Assembly: GCA_902564235.1 (NCBI GenBank)
Contig: CACFAG010000001.1
Location: 62,001-126,000, forward strand
DNA from: an uncultured Prochlorococcus sp.
Lineage (GTDB): Bacteria > Cyanobacteriota > Cyanobacteriia > PCC-6307 > Cyanobiaceae
DNA length: 64,000 nt
Reading direction: 5' to 3'
Each line of letters opens with the position of its first letter. Positions within the stretch are counted from its first letter, which is position 1. Both the position numbers and the translations under genes were made by a program. The notes below the pieces were generated by a model. The model saw nothing but the letters and a program-made list of their open reading frames with translations. It searched no databases and was not told the DNA's origin. This document shows positions 44,070 to 56,972 of the stretch, piece after piece.

Positions 44070-45020
44070 CTAAACTGCTGAACCTCCTACAACTTCTAAT
44101 ATTTCTTGTGTAATAGCTGCTTGTCTGGCTTTGTTATAGGTTAGATTCAAAGTACTTGCTAATTCTTTAGCATTATCACTTGCATTATTCATAGCAGTCA
44201 TCCTGCAAGCGAGTTCTGAAGCTGCCGACTCTTGAAGAGCTCTTAGTACCTGATTCTGTAAATATAATGGTAATAAAGAATCTAATAGTTGATCAGGACT
44301 TTGTTCAAAAACAATATCTGATGGCAACTTCTCTGAATCACTTTTTTCAATATTTGATTTTTCAACAAGTAACTTACTATCTTTTGTAGTCAACCTAAAA
44401 ATTTCATCATTTTCCTCAGCGATTCCTTGAGGGTCAAGTGGCAATAGTGTTTGCACGACAGGGGCACAGCTAACTAAAGTGATGAATTTCGTGTAAATAA
44501 TTTCCACCCTATCAGAATTTTCTGAAAGAAATTCGGCTAAAATCTCATTTGTTACACCTTCAGAATCCTTTACTGTGGGTACCTGTTCTAGTTCTTTGAA
44601 AGTACTTTTAATTACATATCTATCCTTTCTATTTTGAAAATATCCAATAGCTTTCTTCCCCACCAAAATTAAATTTGGCTGATACCCTTGTTTGACTAAT
44701 TCTGCGTATCTTATTTCTACCTTTTTTATAATATTTGTATTGTAACCACCGCATAAACCTCTATCCGCAGTTATACAAACCAAGGAGATACTCTTTACTT
44801 CTCTCTTGGATAATAGAGGAGAGTCGACAGCCTCAAATTGTACTCTAGATTGAATATTTTCTAAGACTCGTGCAAGTTTATCTGCAAAAGGTCTACTCTT
44901 AAGAACTTGATCTTGAGCTCTCCTAACTTTTGCAGCTGCAACAAGTCTCATGGCCTCCGTTATTTTTCTTGTATTTTTAACGGAAACGATTCGATCTCTA
45001 ATCTCTTTAAGATTTGCCAT
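44070..45020 (-). CDS. atpG: ATP synthase F1 subunit gamma
   Basis: 316 aa central rotor subunit. N-terminal helix [29 protein letters not shown] and C-terminal helix with [35 protein letters not shown] are the two coiled-coil arms, hallmark of gamma. Cyanobacterial gamma has a middle insertion relative to bacteria; here residues about 190-240 ([20 protein letters not shown]..) fit that. Named atpC in some cyanobacterial schemes. Follows atpA by 18 bases. Confidence 0.96.
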   Translation of the reverse strand: MANLKEIRDRIVSVKNTRKITEAMRLVAAAKVRRAQDQVLKSRPFADKLARVLENIQSRVQFEAVDSPLLSKREVKSISLVCITADRGLCGGYNTNIIKKVEIRYAELVKQGYQPNLILVGKKAIGYFQNRKDRYVIKSTFKELEQVPTVKDSEGVTNEILAEFLSENSDRVEIIYTKFITLVSCAPVVQTLLPLDPQGIAEENDEIFRLTTKDSKLLVEKSNIEKSDSEKLPSDIVFEQSPDQLLDSLLPLYLQNQVLRALQESAASELACRMTAMNNASDNAKELASTLNLTYNKARQAAITQEILEVVGGSAV

Positions 45021-45038
45021 AGTATCTCCTAAATAAAT

Positions 45039-46568
<1,530 letters not shown>

Positions 46569-46586
46569 TTAAGGTTGATTTAAAAG

Positions 46587-47129
46587 TTACTTGGAAAGGG
46601 ATAAGCCAAGTTTTCTTATTTGTGAAGCAAGAGAAGCATCAATTACTTTTGATCCTACACTGGCGACGAAACCACCAATAAGAGATGGGTCGATTTTAGT
46701 TACAAGTTCTAATTTTTCTGTTCCAGCAATATTGATGATCTTTTTAGTAATTAAACCTTTCTGTTCATCAGTAAGCTCGACTGCAGAAGTAACAGTTGCC
46801 AAAGCAATATTACTATTTTCTCGGTAAATCTCTAAAAACCTATCAAGAATTGAAATAAGAATTCCAATTCTTTGCCTATCGGCCAATAATTTTAAGAAAT
46901 TCAATAAAGAAGAATTAACCTTTTTTGAAAAAATTTCATTAATGATTTTCTTCTTAGCATCTGTTTCTAAAATGGGAGAGGATAATGCCTTCTCCAGTTC
47001 AGGGGAATCATTTATTAATTCCAAGAGTTGTTTAACTTCAGAAACCATTTCCTCAGTTTGCGAATTTTCATTCACAACTTGAAGTAATGCCTCTGCGTAT
47101 GGTGTAGTAACTGAATTTAAAAGTGGCAT
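46587..47129 (-). CDS. atpH: ATP synthase F1 subunit delta (OSCP)
   Basis: 180 aa. N-terminal helical domain with TPYAEALLQVVNE and the C-terminal domain with ATVTSAVELTDEQKGLITKKI and IDPSLIGGFVASVGSKVIDASLASQI (Gly-rich conserved loop GGxxxxxGxxxxDxS). Joins F1 to the b subunits. One-base overlap with atpF. Confidence 0.94.
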   Translation of the reverse strand: MPLLNSVTTPYAEALLQVVNENSQTEEMVSEVKQLLELINDSPELEKALSSPILETDAKKKIINEIFSKKVNSSLLNFLKLLADRQRIGILISILDRFLEIYRENSNIALATVTSAVELTDEQKGLITKKIINIAGTEKLELVTKIDPSLIGGFVASVGSKVIDASLASQIRKLGLSLSK

Positions 47130-47641
47130 TAGTTTACCTCAATATTGTTAATTGATTGAGTTACCAAATTTTCTTGGGTTGTTTTATCAAGTCGATTTGG
47201 AAGGGAATCTAAAGCTTTATTAATAGCCAGTTCTACAGCTTCTTTTCGAAGTTGAGAAATTGCTCTGGATGCTTCAGAGCTCTCATCAGAGATTGCACTT
47301 TGTTTAATTCGTGCCATCTCCTCTATCGCTTTTTTCTCACTTTCCATTCTGATTGATTCAGATCTTTTAAGGGAATCTGCTTTTATTTGAGAAGCTTTTT
47401 CTTCTGCTGAAGATAAATCTTTCTTCGCCTTTTCTAAAGCTTGAGTTGCATTTAGGAGTCTATCTTCAGCATCTTTTAATTCAAGAAGGATACCTTCTCT
47501 CCTTTTTTGAAGCATTTTACCTAGGAAACCAGGCAAAAATTTATAAAGACCGAAAACTACTACAGCCCAATTAAGGATATTGGTTTCGAATAAATTGAAG
47601 TTCAATCCAAAACCTTCTGTAGCTAAAAGAGTTAAATTCAT
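47129..47641 (-). CDS. atpF: ATP synthase F0 subunit b
   Basis: 170 aa. N-terminal membrane helix ([25 protein letters not shown]) and a long helical stalk rich in Glu, Lys, Ala and Ser ([22 protein letters not shown]..). Forms the outer stalk as a heterodimer with b'. Overlaps the b' gene start by four bases. Confidence 0.94.
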   Translation of the reverse strand: MNLTLLATEGFGLNFNLFETNILNWAVVVFGLYKFLPGFLGKMLQKRREGILLELKDAEDRLLNATQALEKAKKDLSSAEEKASQIKADSLKRSESIRMESEKKAIEEMARIKQSAISDESSEASRAISQLRKEAVELAINKALDSLPNRLDKTTQENLVTQSINNIEVN

Positions 47642-48099
47642 TTTTCTAGAATCAATCTATTAACAATAAGTTCGCTTAGATCATCAGCCTGTTTAGAAAG
47701 TTGATCACGAGCAGCAGACGTCTGACTTTCAATTTCTAGTCTTGCTTTTTCTTTTGAAGCATTTGCTTCATTGTTGGCAAGTTCTAGTGCTTCTTTATAA
47801 AGCTTGTCAGACTCATTCTCAGCTTCGCTCACAATTCTTTGGGCTTCTGTACGAGCACTTTGAAGCTGAGTTAATAAATCAGCTTCTAATTTTTTAACCT
47901 CAGAAAGTTTATTTTTGGCCTCAATAATATTATTACTAACAAACTTTTCTCTTTTTTCTACAACATTGCCAACAGGCTTAAAAAAGAGAGAATTTAATAT
48001 GTAAGTAAGCGCAACTACTTGTATCGCCATTAGTGGCAAAGTGGCATTTATGTCAAACAATCCACCTTCTGTAGCACCAAAAAAATTAAAGGCCAACAT
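47638..48099 (-). CDS. atpF2: ATP synthase F0 subunit b'
   Basis: 153 aa. N-terminal helix ([29 protein letters not shown]) and an acidic/basic stalk helix ([22 protein letters not shown]..). Photosynthetic organisms have two b-type subunits; this is the shorter b' (atpG in older cyanobacterial naming). It lies just after the c-ring gene. Confidence 0.93.
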   Translation of the reverse strand: MLAFNFFGATEGGLFDINATLPLMAIQVVALTYILNSLFFKPVGNVVEKREKFVSNNIIEAKNKLSEVKKLEADLLTQLQSARTEAQRIVSEAENESDKLYKEALELANNEANASKEKARLEIESQTSAARDQLSKQADDLSELIVNRLILEK

Positions 48100-48167
48100 A
48101 TGATTCAGTTGAAGTTAAAAAATTAAATTTAAATATTGCTAATAAGGATTAGAAGCAATATTAACTT

Positions 48168-48476
<309 letters not shown>

Positions 48477-48578
48477 TTATAACTTAAGAATGGGTCTGAT
48501 ATATTCAGACCTACGCGATTAGATATTTTGCCAGATTACAGACTCTTTGTAAAAGCGTCTGAATATATTGGAAGACAG

Positions 48579-49304
48579 CTAATGATGTTCTTCAACAGCT
48601 TCTCCAATGTAATAGGCCGCCAAAGTTGCAAAAATCAATGCCTGAATTGCACTAGTAAACAATCCTAGGAACATAACAGGTATTGGGAGAATTAGCGGGA
48701 CTAAAAAGACTAGAACACCAACAACAAGTTCATCAGCCAAAATATTTCCAAATAGCCTGAAAGAGAGTGATAAAGGTTTCGTAAAATCCTCTAGAATTTT
48801 GAAAGGAAGCATAATCGGAGTCGGGTGAACATAGTATTCGAAGTATCTCCAACCCTTATTGCTTAAACCTGCATAGAAATAAGAAAGTGAAACCAATAAA
48901 GCCAAGGCTATAGTTGTATTGATATCAGCAGTAGGTGCTCCTAATTCTCCACTTGGTAACTTAATCAATCTCCAAGGAATTAAAGCTCCTCCCCAATTAC
49001 TAACAAAGACGAATAAAAATAAAGTACCTATAAATGGCATCCAATCTCTATAAACTTTTTCACCTATTTGAGTCCTAGCAAGATCTCTTATGTAATCCCA
49101 GAGAAACTCAAGCAAGTTTTGCAGGCCTTTAGGATCATTTTCCATCTTTTTAGTTCCTAAAGAAATAAAAACTAATAACGCTCCTAATAAAATCCAAGAT
49201 GTTAAAAATACCTGCCCATGTAGTCTGATATTTCCAATTTGCCAATAAAGATGTTGACCAACTTCTAATGCAGCAAAATTTGTTAGCAAGGAATTAAAAA
49301 ACAT
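48579..49304 (-). CDS. atpB: ATP synthase F0 subunit a
   Basis: 241 aa, five to six membrane helices. The conserved helix [20 protein letters not shown] carries the essential Arg (FRLFGN) facing the c-ring. [20 protein letters not shown] forms the end. Named atpI in some cyanobacterial schemes. It lies between the atpI-like gene and atpE. Confidence 0.95.
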   Translation of the reverse strand: MFFNSLLTNFAALEVGQHLYWQIGNIRLHGQVFLTSWILLGALLVFISLGTKKMENDPKGLQNLLEFLWDYIRDLARTQIGEKVYRDWMPFIGTLFLFVFVSNWGGALIPWRLIKLPSGELGAPTADINTTIALALLVSLSYFYAGLSNKGWRYFEYYVHPTPIMLPFKILEDFTKPLSLSFRLFGNILADELVVGVLVFLVPLILPIPVMFLGLFTSAIQALIFATLAAYYIGEAVEEHH

Positions 49305-49327
49305 TTGTTTTGAATAAAAAAATTTAC

Positions 49328-49804
49328 TTAAGAACGTGAAAAATAAAGAATGAGTGAAGGCTTATAAATGAAAAAACCTATCATTGCAGGAAAAATATCC
49401 AAAGATCCTAGCTTGCTCGCAAAAATAAAGAGGCAAACTGGAACTAATAGTTGCAATTTTGATACACCTGATGATTCTTTACCAAGTTTCCCTATACTTT
49501 TGGCAAGTAAACGTAGGTAAAAAATACCGGCTATTGCACCTATAAAAATACTGAAACCAAAAGTAAGTCCTAGAAAAATTCCAGTTATTGACGCTAATAA
49601 AATAGAAACAATAAAAGTAATTCCAAAAATTGTTAATTGCAATTTTGTGTATTCATCATTTTCAGAAAGCAAATTATCTATTTGATTGGCAATGCCAGAT
49701 TTACTTTCTTTGATGATTGAATTATTCAGGGATCGAGGAAATTGAACATTCTCATTAGAGGGATGCTCAATTTTTTTTCTTTTTGAGTCCACTGATGTGA
49801 ACAT
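49328..49804 (-). CDS. atpI: ATP synthase accessory protein AtpI (Atp1)
   Basis: 158 aa. A polar N-terminal half ([20 protein letters not shown]..) and four membrane spans after about residue 50 ([67 protein letters not shown]). It is the first gene of the atp operon and helps c-ring assembly in other bacteria (not essential). Divergent from ftsW, with 265 bases between holding both promoters. Confidence 0.85.
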   Translation of the reverse strand: MFTSVDSKRKKIEHPSNENVQFPRSLNNSIIKESKSGIANQIDNLLSENDEYTKLQLTIFGITFIVSILLASITGIFLGLTFGFSIFIGAIAGIFYLRLLAKSIGKLGKESSGVSKLQLLVPVCLFIFASKLGSLDIFPAMIGFFIYKPSLILYFSRS

Positions 49805-50069
49805 AGTTTAAAACCCTCTCTGAATGGTTTGAAATAAGTATATAAACTCACGGAATCTATCACGGAGAGGTACCTTTTAGCTAGTTTTTTTTTATAAAAA
49901 ATTAATTCTTAAGATTTACGATGTATCTCTGGTCCTTTTTTTACTTTGTTCTTCAAAAATAAAACTTTTGAAAATTCGTCTTTTTTATTGCTTTAACACT
50001 TTAAAACGTTAATAATGACTTGGCAAAATCTCAATTAAACGTCTCAATAGTACATATACATCTAAAAAA

Positions 50070-51305
50070 TTGGAGATAAGTCAAGAAAAAATAAAATACA
50101 AAAGAATTTCTAAAAGAAAAAAAACCTTTAATTCTAATTACAAAAAAAATCTAAGCAATTTAACAGAGTCTATATTTCCCTTACCTTGGACAATATGGCC
50201 TTATGAGGCAAAAATCCTCGTTGTTCTCATTGGGATTTGGTCAATATTAGGAATATGCATTCTTGCATCATCAAGTTGGTGGGTAGCTAGTAGGGAAATG
50301 GGAAATTGGGCTTACTTCTTAAAAAAACAAATTATTTGGACAATTCCAGGAATTAGTCTATTTTATTTTGTTCTGAATACAAACATTAGAAATCTTCTAA
50401 AGTTTTCAAGAATTATTTTTTCTATTTTATTTTTTCTAATATTACTAACCAATATTACTGGAATTACAGTTAACGGATCTTCAAGATGGCTAGTACTAGG
50501 AAATTTACGTCTACAGCCATCTGAATTAATTAAGCCTTTTCTAATTCTAGAAGCTTCTAATCTTTTCGCACATTGGAATCTAGTAAAGAATGATAAAAAA
50601 TTAATTTCAATATTCTCTTTTGGATTATTAATTTTATTAATACTAAAGCAGCCTAATTTAAGTACTGCATCATTAACTGGAATTCTTTTTTGGGTAATGG
50701 GTTTATGTGGAGGCGTAAAACTAAGTTCTCTCTGCTCATTTGCCTCATTAGGATTTATTACTGGTTGTATTAGTATCCTCAATAACGAATATCAAAAACT
50801 TAGGATTACTTCATTTATTAATCCTTGGAAAGATCAACAGGAAAGTGGATTTCAATTGGTTCAAAGTTTATTAGCTATAGGTTCTGGTGGTTTATTCGGT
50901 CAAGGTTTTGGCTTGTCTACACAAAAATTACAGTACCTACCTTTTATGTACACAGATTTTATTTTTGCCATTTTTGCTGAAGAATTTGGTTTGTTAGGGT
51001 GCACTTTATTTCTAGGTTTTCTAGCAGTTTTCTCTTATATAACTGTAAGAATTGCTCTAAAGTGCAGGAACAACTACACAAAATTAGTTTCTATTGGATG
51101 TGGAGTATTGTTGATAGGTCAATCAATAATGCATATTGCTGTAGCAACAGGCTCTATGCCTACTACTGGCTTACCATTACCTTTCATTAGTTATGGTGGG
51201 AATTCATTAATCGCATCATTTTTTATTGCAGGGATGTTACTGAGATGTTCATTAGAATCTACAGGCTTCATAGGACTGATTAGTACACGAAAGACTCTTA
51301 ATTAG
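50070..51305 (+). CDS. ftsW: FtsW/RodA/SpoVE-family septal glycan polymerase
   Basis: 411 aa, about ten membrane spans. SEDS glycosyltransferase motifs: GSSRWLVLGNLRLQPSELIKP (about 136-156, with the Asp replaced by the QPSE segment common to FtsW), and late GLPLPFISYGGNSLIA with the SYGG signature at about 376-379. The start is a TTG at 50070; the first 50 residues are basic and cytoplasmic. Builds septal peptidoglycan with a class b PBP. ccdA follows after 82 bases. Confidence 0.9.
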   Translation: MEISQEKIKYKRISKRKKTFNSNYKKNLSNLTESIFPLPWTIWPYEAKILVVLIGIWSILGICILASSSWWVASREMGNWAYFLKKQIIWTIPGISLFYFVLNTNIRNLLKFSRIIFSILFFLILLTNITGITVNGSSRWLVLGNLRLQPSELIKPFLILEASNLFAHWNLVKNDKKLISIFSFGLLILLILKQPNLSTASLTGILFWVMGLCGGVKLSSLCSFASLGFITGCISILNNEYQKLRITSFINPWKDQQESGFQLVQSLLAIGSGGLFGQGFGLSTQKLQYLPFMYTDFIFAIFAEEFGLLGCTLFLGFLAVFSYITVRIALKCRNNYTKLVSIGCGVLLIGQSIMHIAVATGSMPTTGLPLPFISYGGNSLIASFFIAGMLLRCSLESTGFIGLISTRKTLN

Positions 51306-51387
51306 TTAGAATTTACAAGATTTAAGTCAAGCTATCGAATCATTTAATTTAGTTATTTCAGAATTATCTCAAAAGGGTAATCTGCTT

Positions 51388-52044
51388 ATGCAAAATGGCC
51401 TTAATAATCCTGGACCATTTACTATATTTTTGGTTTTCAGCGCAGGACTTTTAACTAGTCTTGGCCCATGCTCATTATCATTACTACCAATCACTATTGC
51501 TTATATAGGAGGAACAGAGAAAAATAAATTTAAACTTATTAGTTTTTCAGGAGGAGTCGTTTTTTCACTCGTTGCGCTTGGTGCTGCCAGTGGATTCTTA
51601 GGCAGGATATATGGGCAAATCCCATCTTTTTACACTTCGATCGTTGCCTTAATAGCAATAATAATGGGTTTAAATTTACTAGGTTTTATAAAGTTTCAGT
51701 TCCCTAATGGACCTGATTTAAAAATAATTGAAGATAAAATACCAACATTTATAGCACCTTTTGCTGTAGGGACTACTTTTGGACTAGCTTCTTCACCTTG
51801 CATTACTCCAGTTTTAGCAACTCTTCTAGCTTGGGTATCGCAAGCTAAAAATCCAACAATATCTATTATTTTTTTATTTTTCTTTGGGATAGGACAAGTT
51901 ACCCCATTAATCGTTGCAGGAGCTACTGCAGAAAACTTAAAACAATTTTTAGCTCTTAGAAAATTTAGTCAAATAATTCCGACTTTAAGTGGGATATTTT
52001 TAGTTTCACTAGGGATATTAAATTTATTATCAAATTGGATTTGA
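51388..52044 (+). CDS. ccdA: thiol-disulfide transport protein CcdA
   Basis: 218 aa, six spans. The redox pair Cys are in SLGPCSLSLLP (about 25-35) and SSPCITPVLA (about 128-137), as in the CcdA/DsbD core. It moves reducing power across the thylakoid membrane to keep apocytochrome c Cys reduced. ccs1 starts directly at its stop. Start ATG 51388. Confidence 0.92.
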   Translation: MQNGLNNPGPFTIFLVFSAGLLTSLGPCSLSLLPITIAYIGGTEKNKFKLISFSGGVVFSLVALGAASGFLGRIYGQIPSFYTSIVALIAIIMGLNLLGFIKFQFPNGPDLKIIEDKIPTFIAPFAVGTTFGLASSPCITPVLATLLAWVSQAKNPTISIIFLFFFGIGQVTPLIVAGATAENLKQFLALRKFSQIIPTLSGIFLVSLGILNLLSNWI

Positions 52045-53331
52045 ATGATTATTTTTAAGAATCTAATATTAAAAATATCAAATTTAAGATTCGCCATATC
52101 ACTTATAGTCTTCATAGCTATTACAAGCGGCATAGGGACTTTCATACCTCAAGGTAGTAGTAATAAATTTTATATTGATAATTTCGATAATGCTCCCATT
52201 TTTGGATTTTTAGATGGAGAAAAAGTCCTAAAACTTCAATTGGATCACATATATACAAGCTTTTGGTTTTTATTTGCATTAATTCTTCTTTGCATTTCCC
52301 TAGCAGCTTGTAGTTTCAGGAGGCAAATCCCATCATTAAAAGCTTCATTAAAATGGATTGAATACAACAGCGAAAAAAAATTTAGCAAACTGCAACTAAC
52401 TACAAGTCATCCAATCAATCAAGATGGAGAACAAATATCAAAAGTAGATTTATTACTTAAAAAAAGAGGATGGAAAACATACAAATTTAAAAATCATATT
52501 TCTGCAAGAAGGGGTTTAATAGGAAAAATCGGTCCTTTAGTTGTACATATCGGATTAATAGTCTTACTCATAGGTTCAGCATATGGAAGTTTTACAAGTC
52601 AATCAAAAGAACAATATTTACTGCCTGGTGAAACTTTGGATCTTGTTAATGAGAGCACAAAATCAAAAGCCAATGTAAAATTAGTCGATTTTTCTATAGA
52701 ACGAGAAAGTGACGGTGTTCCGAAACAGTTTATTTCAAAATTAAATTTTTCTTCTGAAGATCTAAATTTGAATGAAATAAAAACAACCAAAGTCAATCAT
52801 CCAATCAGGTTTAAAGGATTAACTATTTATCAAGCAGATTGGGCAATATCAAATGTTGTTTTAGAAATAGATAATATCCTTTATCAATTACAATTAAAGG
52901 AGATTCCCGAAATCGGCAATCAAGTTTGGGGAGTTTTAGTTGAATTAGGATCGGAGACTAAAAAAAATTTCCTTTTAACAATAGATAATGAAAATGGTCC
53001 ACTTAAAATTTCAAATATAGAAAATTTTTCCGGGAATAATCTCTATATCAATGACAATCCTTTAGTAGTTAATTCTTCAAAAGTATCTTTGAAAAAAATA
53101 ATCCCCAGCAGTGGTTTAATAATTAAAAATGATCCGTCTATACCATTTATTTACTTTTCTTTTATTTTAATAATTTTTGGAACAATAATAAGTCTTATAC
53201 CAACTAACCAATTATGGATTCTGGTAAATAAAGAATCAAAAAAATTATCTATTGGAGGCCTTAGTAATAAAAATCTAGTTGGTTTTAAAAAAGAATTTTT
53301 TAAATTATCAGAAGAAATAAAAAAATTTTAA
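52045..53331 (+). CDS. ccs1: cytochrome c biogenesis protein Ccs1/CcsB (ResB)
   Basis: 428 aa. N-terminal spans ([26 protein letters not shown] with the family IGTFIPQ, about 11-36; 74-95), a large soluble domain with a span at about 165-185 ([22 protein letters not shown]) and a final span near 370-392. System II cytochrome c synthesis works with CcsA (not in window). Encoded as ccdA-ccs1 operon, matching their joint role. Convergent with queF, overlapping by four bases. Confidence 0.9.
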   Translation: MIIFKNLILKISNLRFAISLIVFIAITSGIGTFIPQGSSNKFYIDNFDNAPIFGFLDGEKVLKLQLDHIYTSFWFLFALILLCISLAACSFRRQIPSLKASLKWIEYNSEKKFSKLQLTTSHPINQDGEQISKVDLLLKKRGWKTYKFKNHISARRGLIGKIGPLVVHIGLIVLLIGSAYGSFTSQSKEQYLLPGETLDLVNESTKSKANVKLVDFSIERESDGVPKQFISKLNFSSEDLNLNEIKTTKVNHPIRFKGLTIYQADWAISNVVLEIDNILYQLQLKEIPEIGNQVWGVLVELGSETKKNFLLTIDNENGPLKISNIENFSGNNLYINDNPLVVNSSKVSLKKIIPSSGLIIKNDPSIPFIYFSFILIIFGTIISLIPTNQLWILVNKESKKLSIGGLSNKNLVGFKKEFFKLSEEIKKF

Positions 53332-53738
53332 TTTTTTTTCTGCCCACTAAAAATATCTAACTGCATAGAAACATTCCCTCTTGGGTTAAATGCAGCGTTT
53401 AAATGTATCCAGTGAGGTGAACCTTCATTCACTAAATCATCCATAATTCTATTCACAACTTCCTCATGTGATATTTTTATATCTCTAAAATTATTAATAT
53501 AGAGTTTTAAAGACTTCAACTCATAGACTCTCAAATTAGGTTGATAAATAATATTTAGCTTTGCAAAATCTGGATAACCAGAAAAGGGACATTTACATGT
53601 AAATTCAGGTAACTGAATAGAAATTTCATAAATTCTTTTCTTGTTTGGATTATCAAAACAAATTATTTTTGATTCTTCAATAATTCTTTCACCATATAGC
53701 GGTCTTTGAGTCGAATCTTCTAATTTAGCTGAACTCAT
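53328..53738 (-). CDS. queF: NADPH-dependent 7-cyano-7-deazaguanine reductase
   Basis: 136 aa, tunnel-fold enzyme that reduces preQ0 to preQ1 for the queuosine tRNA modification. The catalytic segment [17 protein letters not shown] contains the Cys (in CPFSGxPD); Cys54-type nucleophile and Asp61-type acid lie here at about residues 48-58. [11 protein letters not shown] near the end is a family match. Single-domain (YkvM-type) length. Convergent with ccs1. Confidence 0.92.
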   Translation of the reverse strand: MSSAKLEDSTQRPLYGERIIEESKIICFDNPNKKRIYEISIQLPEFTCKCPFSGYPDFAKLNIIYQPNLRVYELKSLKLYINNFRDIKISHEEVVNRIMDDLVNEGSPHWIHLNAAFNPRGNVSMQLDIFSGQKKN

Positions 53739-53859
53739 TTTTAGTAGAACTTTTTATTAAACCTATATAAAAACTATATATAAAGATAAAAATTCGCAAA
53801 AGTATCAATAAATCTAAGTATTACAATTGACTAAGTCAAAGCTGTTAAATCTTATTTTT

Positions 53860-53902
53860 GTATCAATAGTAACATTCATAATGTCTGCCAAAAGGTTTAT
53901 AT
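53860..53902 (+). promoter_or_regulatory. NtcA-type promoter of the glnB operon
   Basis: GTA at 53860-53862, eight bases, AAC at 53871-53873: GTA-N8-TAC with one mismatch. Twenty-three bases later TTATAT (53897-53902) is a fair -10 element, spacing right for an NtcA-activated class II promoter. It lies 24 bases before the first gene of the pair, which includes PII. Confidence 0.5.
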
Positions 53903-53925
53903 GTGTTTAGTTCAATTAAAAATTA

Positions 53926-54171
53926 ATGGACATTTGTTTGATAACAATTGATAACAACTTAAATAAATCCCTTCTACCAAAAACCGCGATTGGAATGTTA
54001 TGGCTTCAAACACACTTTGAGAATGATCAGTGGGAAGCCTTGTCAAATAGTACAGTAATAATTTCTGAAGAAAATTCCCAACTATTAATTGAAGACGCCA
54101 AGAATGCAGGCCTTAATGTTGAATGTTTTTCTGATATTTCAATGTTGGATGTTTTCCCAAAAAACAATTAA
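53926..54171 (+). CDS. hypothetical protein, first gene of glnB operon, 81 aa
   Basis: ATG at 53926. A small alpha/beta protein: MDICLITIDNNLNKSLLPKT, AIGMLWLQTHFENDQWEAL, NSTVIISEENSQLLIEDAKN, then AGLNVECFSDISMLDVFPKN. The beta-alpha-beta rhythm and one Cys suggest a compact regulatory or enzyme fold. It lies 24 bases before glnB and has an NtcA-like site upstream, so it is probably nitrogen regulated. Function unknown. Confidence 0.6.
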   Translation: MDICLITIDNNLNKSLLPKTAIGMLWLQTHFENDQWEALSNSTVIISEENSQLLIEDAKNAGLNVECFSDISMLDVFPKNN

Positions 54172-54534
<363 letters not shown>

Positions 54535-55347
54535 TTACAGAGTTTTTTTTACTAAATTTTGTATATACTCACTATTAATCCTTGTATTTGATTGACTTCC
54601 TAAGGTCATCCAAGCTAAATATTCATGATTTCCAGCAGGACCTACTAGAGGAGAAGCGATCAAATTCTTTATATTCCATTGGAAATTCTTAGCAGCATAA
54701 ATAACAGACTCTATAGCCTCAGTATGGAATATAGGATTACGAACAACACCGCCTTTACTGACTTTATCTTTGCCCACCTCAAATTGGGGTTTAATTAAAA
54801 ATATTCCCTCAATACAATCACCTTCTAATAAATTACCAATAGATTTAAAAACTAACTTTAATGAAATAAAAGACAAATCAGCAACCACAAAATTTGGCAA
54901 TTCATTACTTCTAGATAAAAGATCATTAGGTTTTAAATTTCGAATATTAGTTCGTTCAAAAAGTATAACTTTTGGGTTATTTCTAATCTTCCATGCAGTC
55001 TGTCCATAACCAACATCTATCCCATACACTAACTTTGCTCCTTGTTGCAATAAGCAATCAGTAAATCCCCCAGTAGAGATTCCTGCATCAATACATATTT
55101 TATCTTTTACTTTAATTTCAAGTTTATTAAATGCCTCCATTAATTTTTCGCCACCTCTTGATACAAACATAGGTTCGGAATCAATAAAAAATTCAGATCC
55201 AATTAATACTTGTTGTCCAGGTTTATCCCATACTTTTCCATTGATATCTCTAACCTTGCCCGCAAGAATCAAACCTTGGGCTTTTTGACGAGTTTCACAT
55301 AAGCCACTTTTTAGAAGATAAAGGTCTAATCTACTTTTTTTAATCAT
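54535..55347 (-). CDS. tlyA: TlyA-type 23S/16S rRNA 2'-O-methyltransferase
   Basis: 270 aa. N-terminal S4 RNA-binding domain (about 5-65, with SRLDLYLLKSGLCETRQKAQ) and an FtsJ-type methyltransferase domain; SAM loop DAGISTGGFTDCLLQQGA at about 84-101. Called hemolysin A in old annotations; true role is rRNA ribose methylation. I use ATG 55347 (MIKKSRLDLY). It abuts the glnB stop on the opposite strand. Confidence 0.88.
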   Translation of the reverse strand: MIKKSRLDLYLLKSGLCETRQKAQGLILAGKVRDINGKVWDKPGQQVLIGSEFFIDSEPMFVSRGGEKLMEAFNKLEIKVKDKICIDAGISTGGFTDCLLQQGAKLVYGIDVGYGQTAWKIRNNPKVILFERTNIRNLKPNDLLSRSNELPNFVVADLSFISLKLVFKSIGNLLEGDCIEGIFLIKPQFEVGKDKVSKGGVVRNPIFHTEAIESVIYAAKNFQWNIKNLIASPLVGPAGNHEYLAWMTLGSQSNTRINSEYIQNLVKKTL

Positions 55348-55619
55348 CAATTAATCAATAAAAAAAGATTGAATAATGAACCTTTGCAGGATTAAGATCC
55401 AAATTCTTTAATACCCTCCAATTTTAAATAAGAACTAAAAAATTACCTATTATTAACGATAGGAATAAATGCAAACATTTTATATTTAAGCTTTCTTAAT
55501 TAGCGAGAAAAATGTTACATAAGAAAATAATAGCCAGACAAATATGTTCAATGGCAAGTACATCTTTAAGGTATAGAGCAATAATTCGATTTTGGTTATA
55601 AAGTTTAAATTGATAATTA

Positions 55620-56924
55620 ATGAAAATTGTGATCGAGCGTTACACATTACCCGAAATGGGGAAAATCTGGACTGATAGCGCAAAATTCCAGAGTTGGCTT
55701 AAGGTTGAAATAGCTGCATGTGAAGCAAATTTTTCCCTGGGGAAAATTCCTGAGAATGCCATGAAAGAGATACGTTCAAATGCAAAGTTTGATGAATCTA
55801 GAATTATAGAAATTGAGAAAGAAGTTAAACATGATGTCATTGCATTTCTTACAAGCGTTAATGAATTTGTGGGAGATTCTGGAAGATACATACATGTTGG
55901 TATGACCAGTAGTGATGTTCTTGATACTGGCTTATCTCTTCAGTTAAAAGACTCTTGCGAATTGTTATTAGAAGAAATTGAGAAATTAGAAAATGAAGTC
56001 AGATCATTAGCAAGGAAGCATAAAAATACATTGATGATTGGCAGATCGCATGCAATTCATGGGGAGCCAATTTCCTTCGGTTTTAAACTTGCTGGATGGT
56101 TAGCGGAAATAATAAGGAACAAAAAAAGATTGTTAACACTCAAAGAATCTGTAGCAATTGGACAAATAAGTGGTGCGATGGGAACTTACGCTAATACGAA
56201 TCCCAAAGTAGAACAAATAACTTGTGATTTACTAGGCTTAAAACCAGATACAGCAAGTACGCAGGTTATATCGAGAGACAGACATGCAGAATATGTGCAA
56301 ACTATTGCACTAGTTGGCGCTTCTTTAGATAGATTCGCAACTGAAATAAGAAATTTACAAAGAACGGATGTTTTAGAGGTTGAGGAGGGCTTTACAAAAG
56401 GGCAAAAAGGAAGTTCTGCCATGCCTCATAAAAGAAATCCTATTCGAAGTGAAAGGATAAGCGGTTTAGCAAGAATTTTGAGGAGTTACGTCTTAACAGC
56501 ACTGGAAAATGTTCCACTTTGGCACGAAAGAGATATAAGCCATAGTTCTAATGAACGTATCATGTTACCTGACGTTTCAATCTGCTTACATTTTATGCTC
56601 AGGGAAATGAAAGATATAGTAAGCAATTTGGAAGTTTATCCAAAAAATATGCTCAAAAATTTAAATATATATGGTGGTGTAATCTTTAGTCAGAAAGTTT
56701 TACTTTTGCTTGTAGAAAAGGGCTTGTCTAGAGAAAAAGCTTATAGCTTAGTACAAAAAAATGCGCATCAGGCCTGGAATACTCAGAATGGGAATTTCAA
56801 ACAAAATATAGAGAGAGATAATGAATTAATGGATTTTATTGATCAAAGTGAATTAGAAGAATGTTTTAATCCTTCAATTCATCTCAATAATTTAAGTGTA
56901 ATATGGGAAAAGTTAGGTATCTAG
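55620..56924 (+). CDS. purB: adenylosuccinate lyase
   Basis: 434 aa. Two steps of purine synthesis (SAICAR to AICAR; succinyl-AMP to AMP). Features: IERYTLPEMGKIW at the start (about 4-16), HVGMTSSDVLDTGLSLQL (about 92-109), and the catalytic Ser loop KGSSAMPHKRNPIRSERI (about 263-280, SSxMPxKxNP). Start ATG 55620; homologs often begin a few residues later, at MIERYT, so GTG 55629 is an alternative. Confidence 0.95.
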   Translation: MKIVIERYTLPEMGKIWTDSAKFQSWLKVEIAACEANFSLGKIPENAMKEIRSNAKFDESRIIEIEKEVKHDVIAFLTSVNEFVGDSGRYIHVGMTSSDVLDTGLSLQLKDSCELLLEEIEKLENEVRSLARKHKNTLMIGRSHAIHGEPISFGFKLAGWLAEIIRNKKRLLTLKESVAIGQISGAMGTYANTNPKVEQITCDLLGLKPDTASTQVISRDRHAEYVQTIALVGASLDRFATEIRNLQRTDVLEVEEGFTKGQKGSSAMPHKRNPIRSERISGLARILRSYVLTALENVPLWHERDISHSSNERIMLPDVSICLHFMLREMKDIVSNLEVYPKNMLKNLNIYGGVIFSQKVLLLLVEKGLSREKAYSLVQKNAHQAWNTQNGNFKQNIERDNELMDFIDQSELEECFNPSIHLNNLSVIWEKLGI

Positions 56925-56972
56925 GATTACTGAAAACCTTATCTAAGTTAAACCAGAGTTTTCAGAGGAATA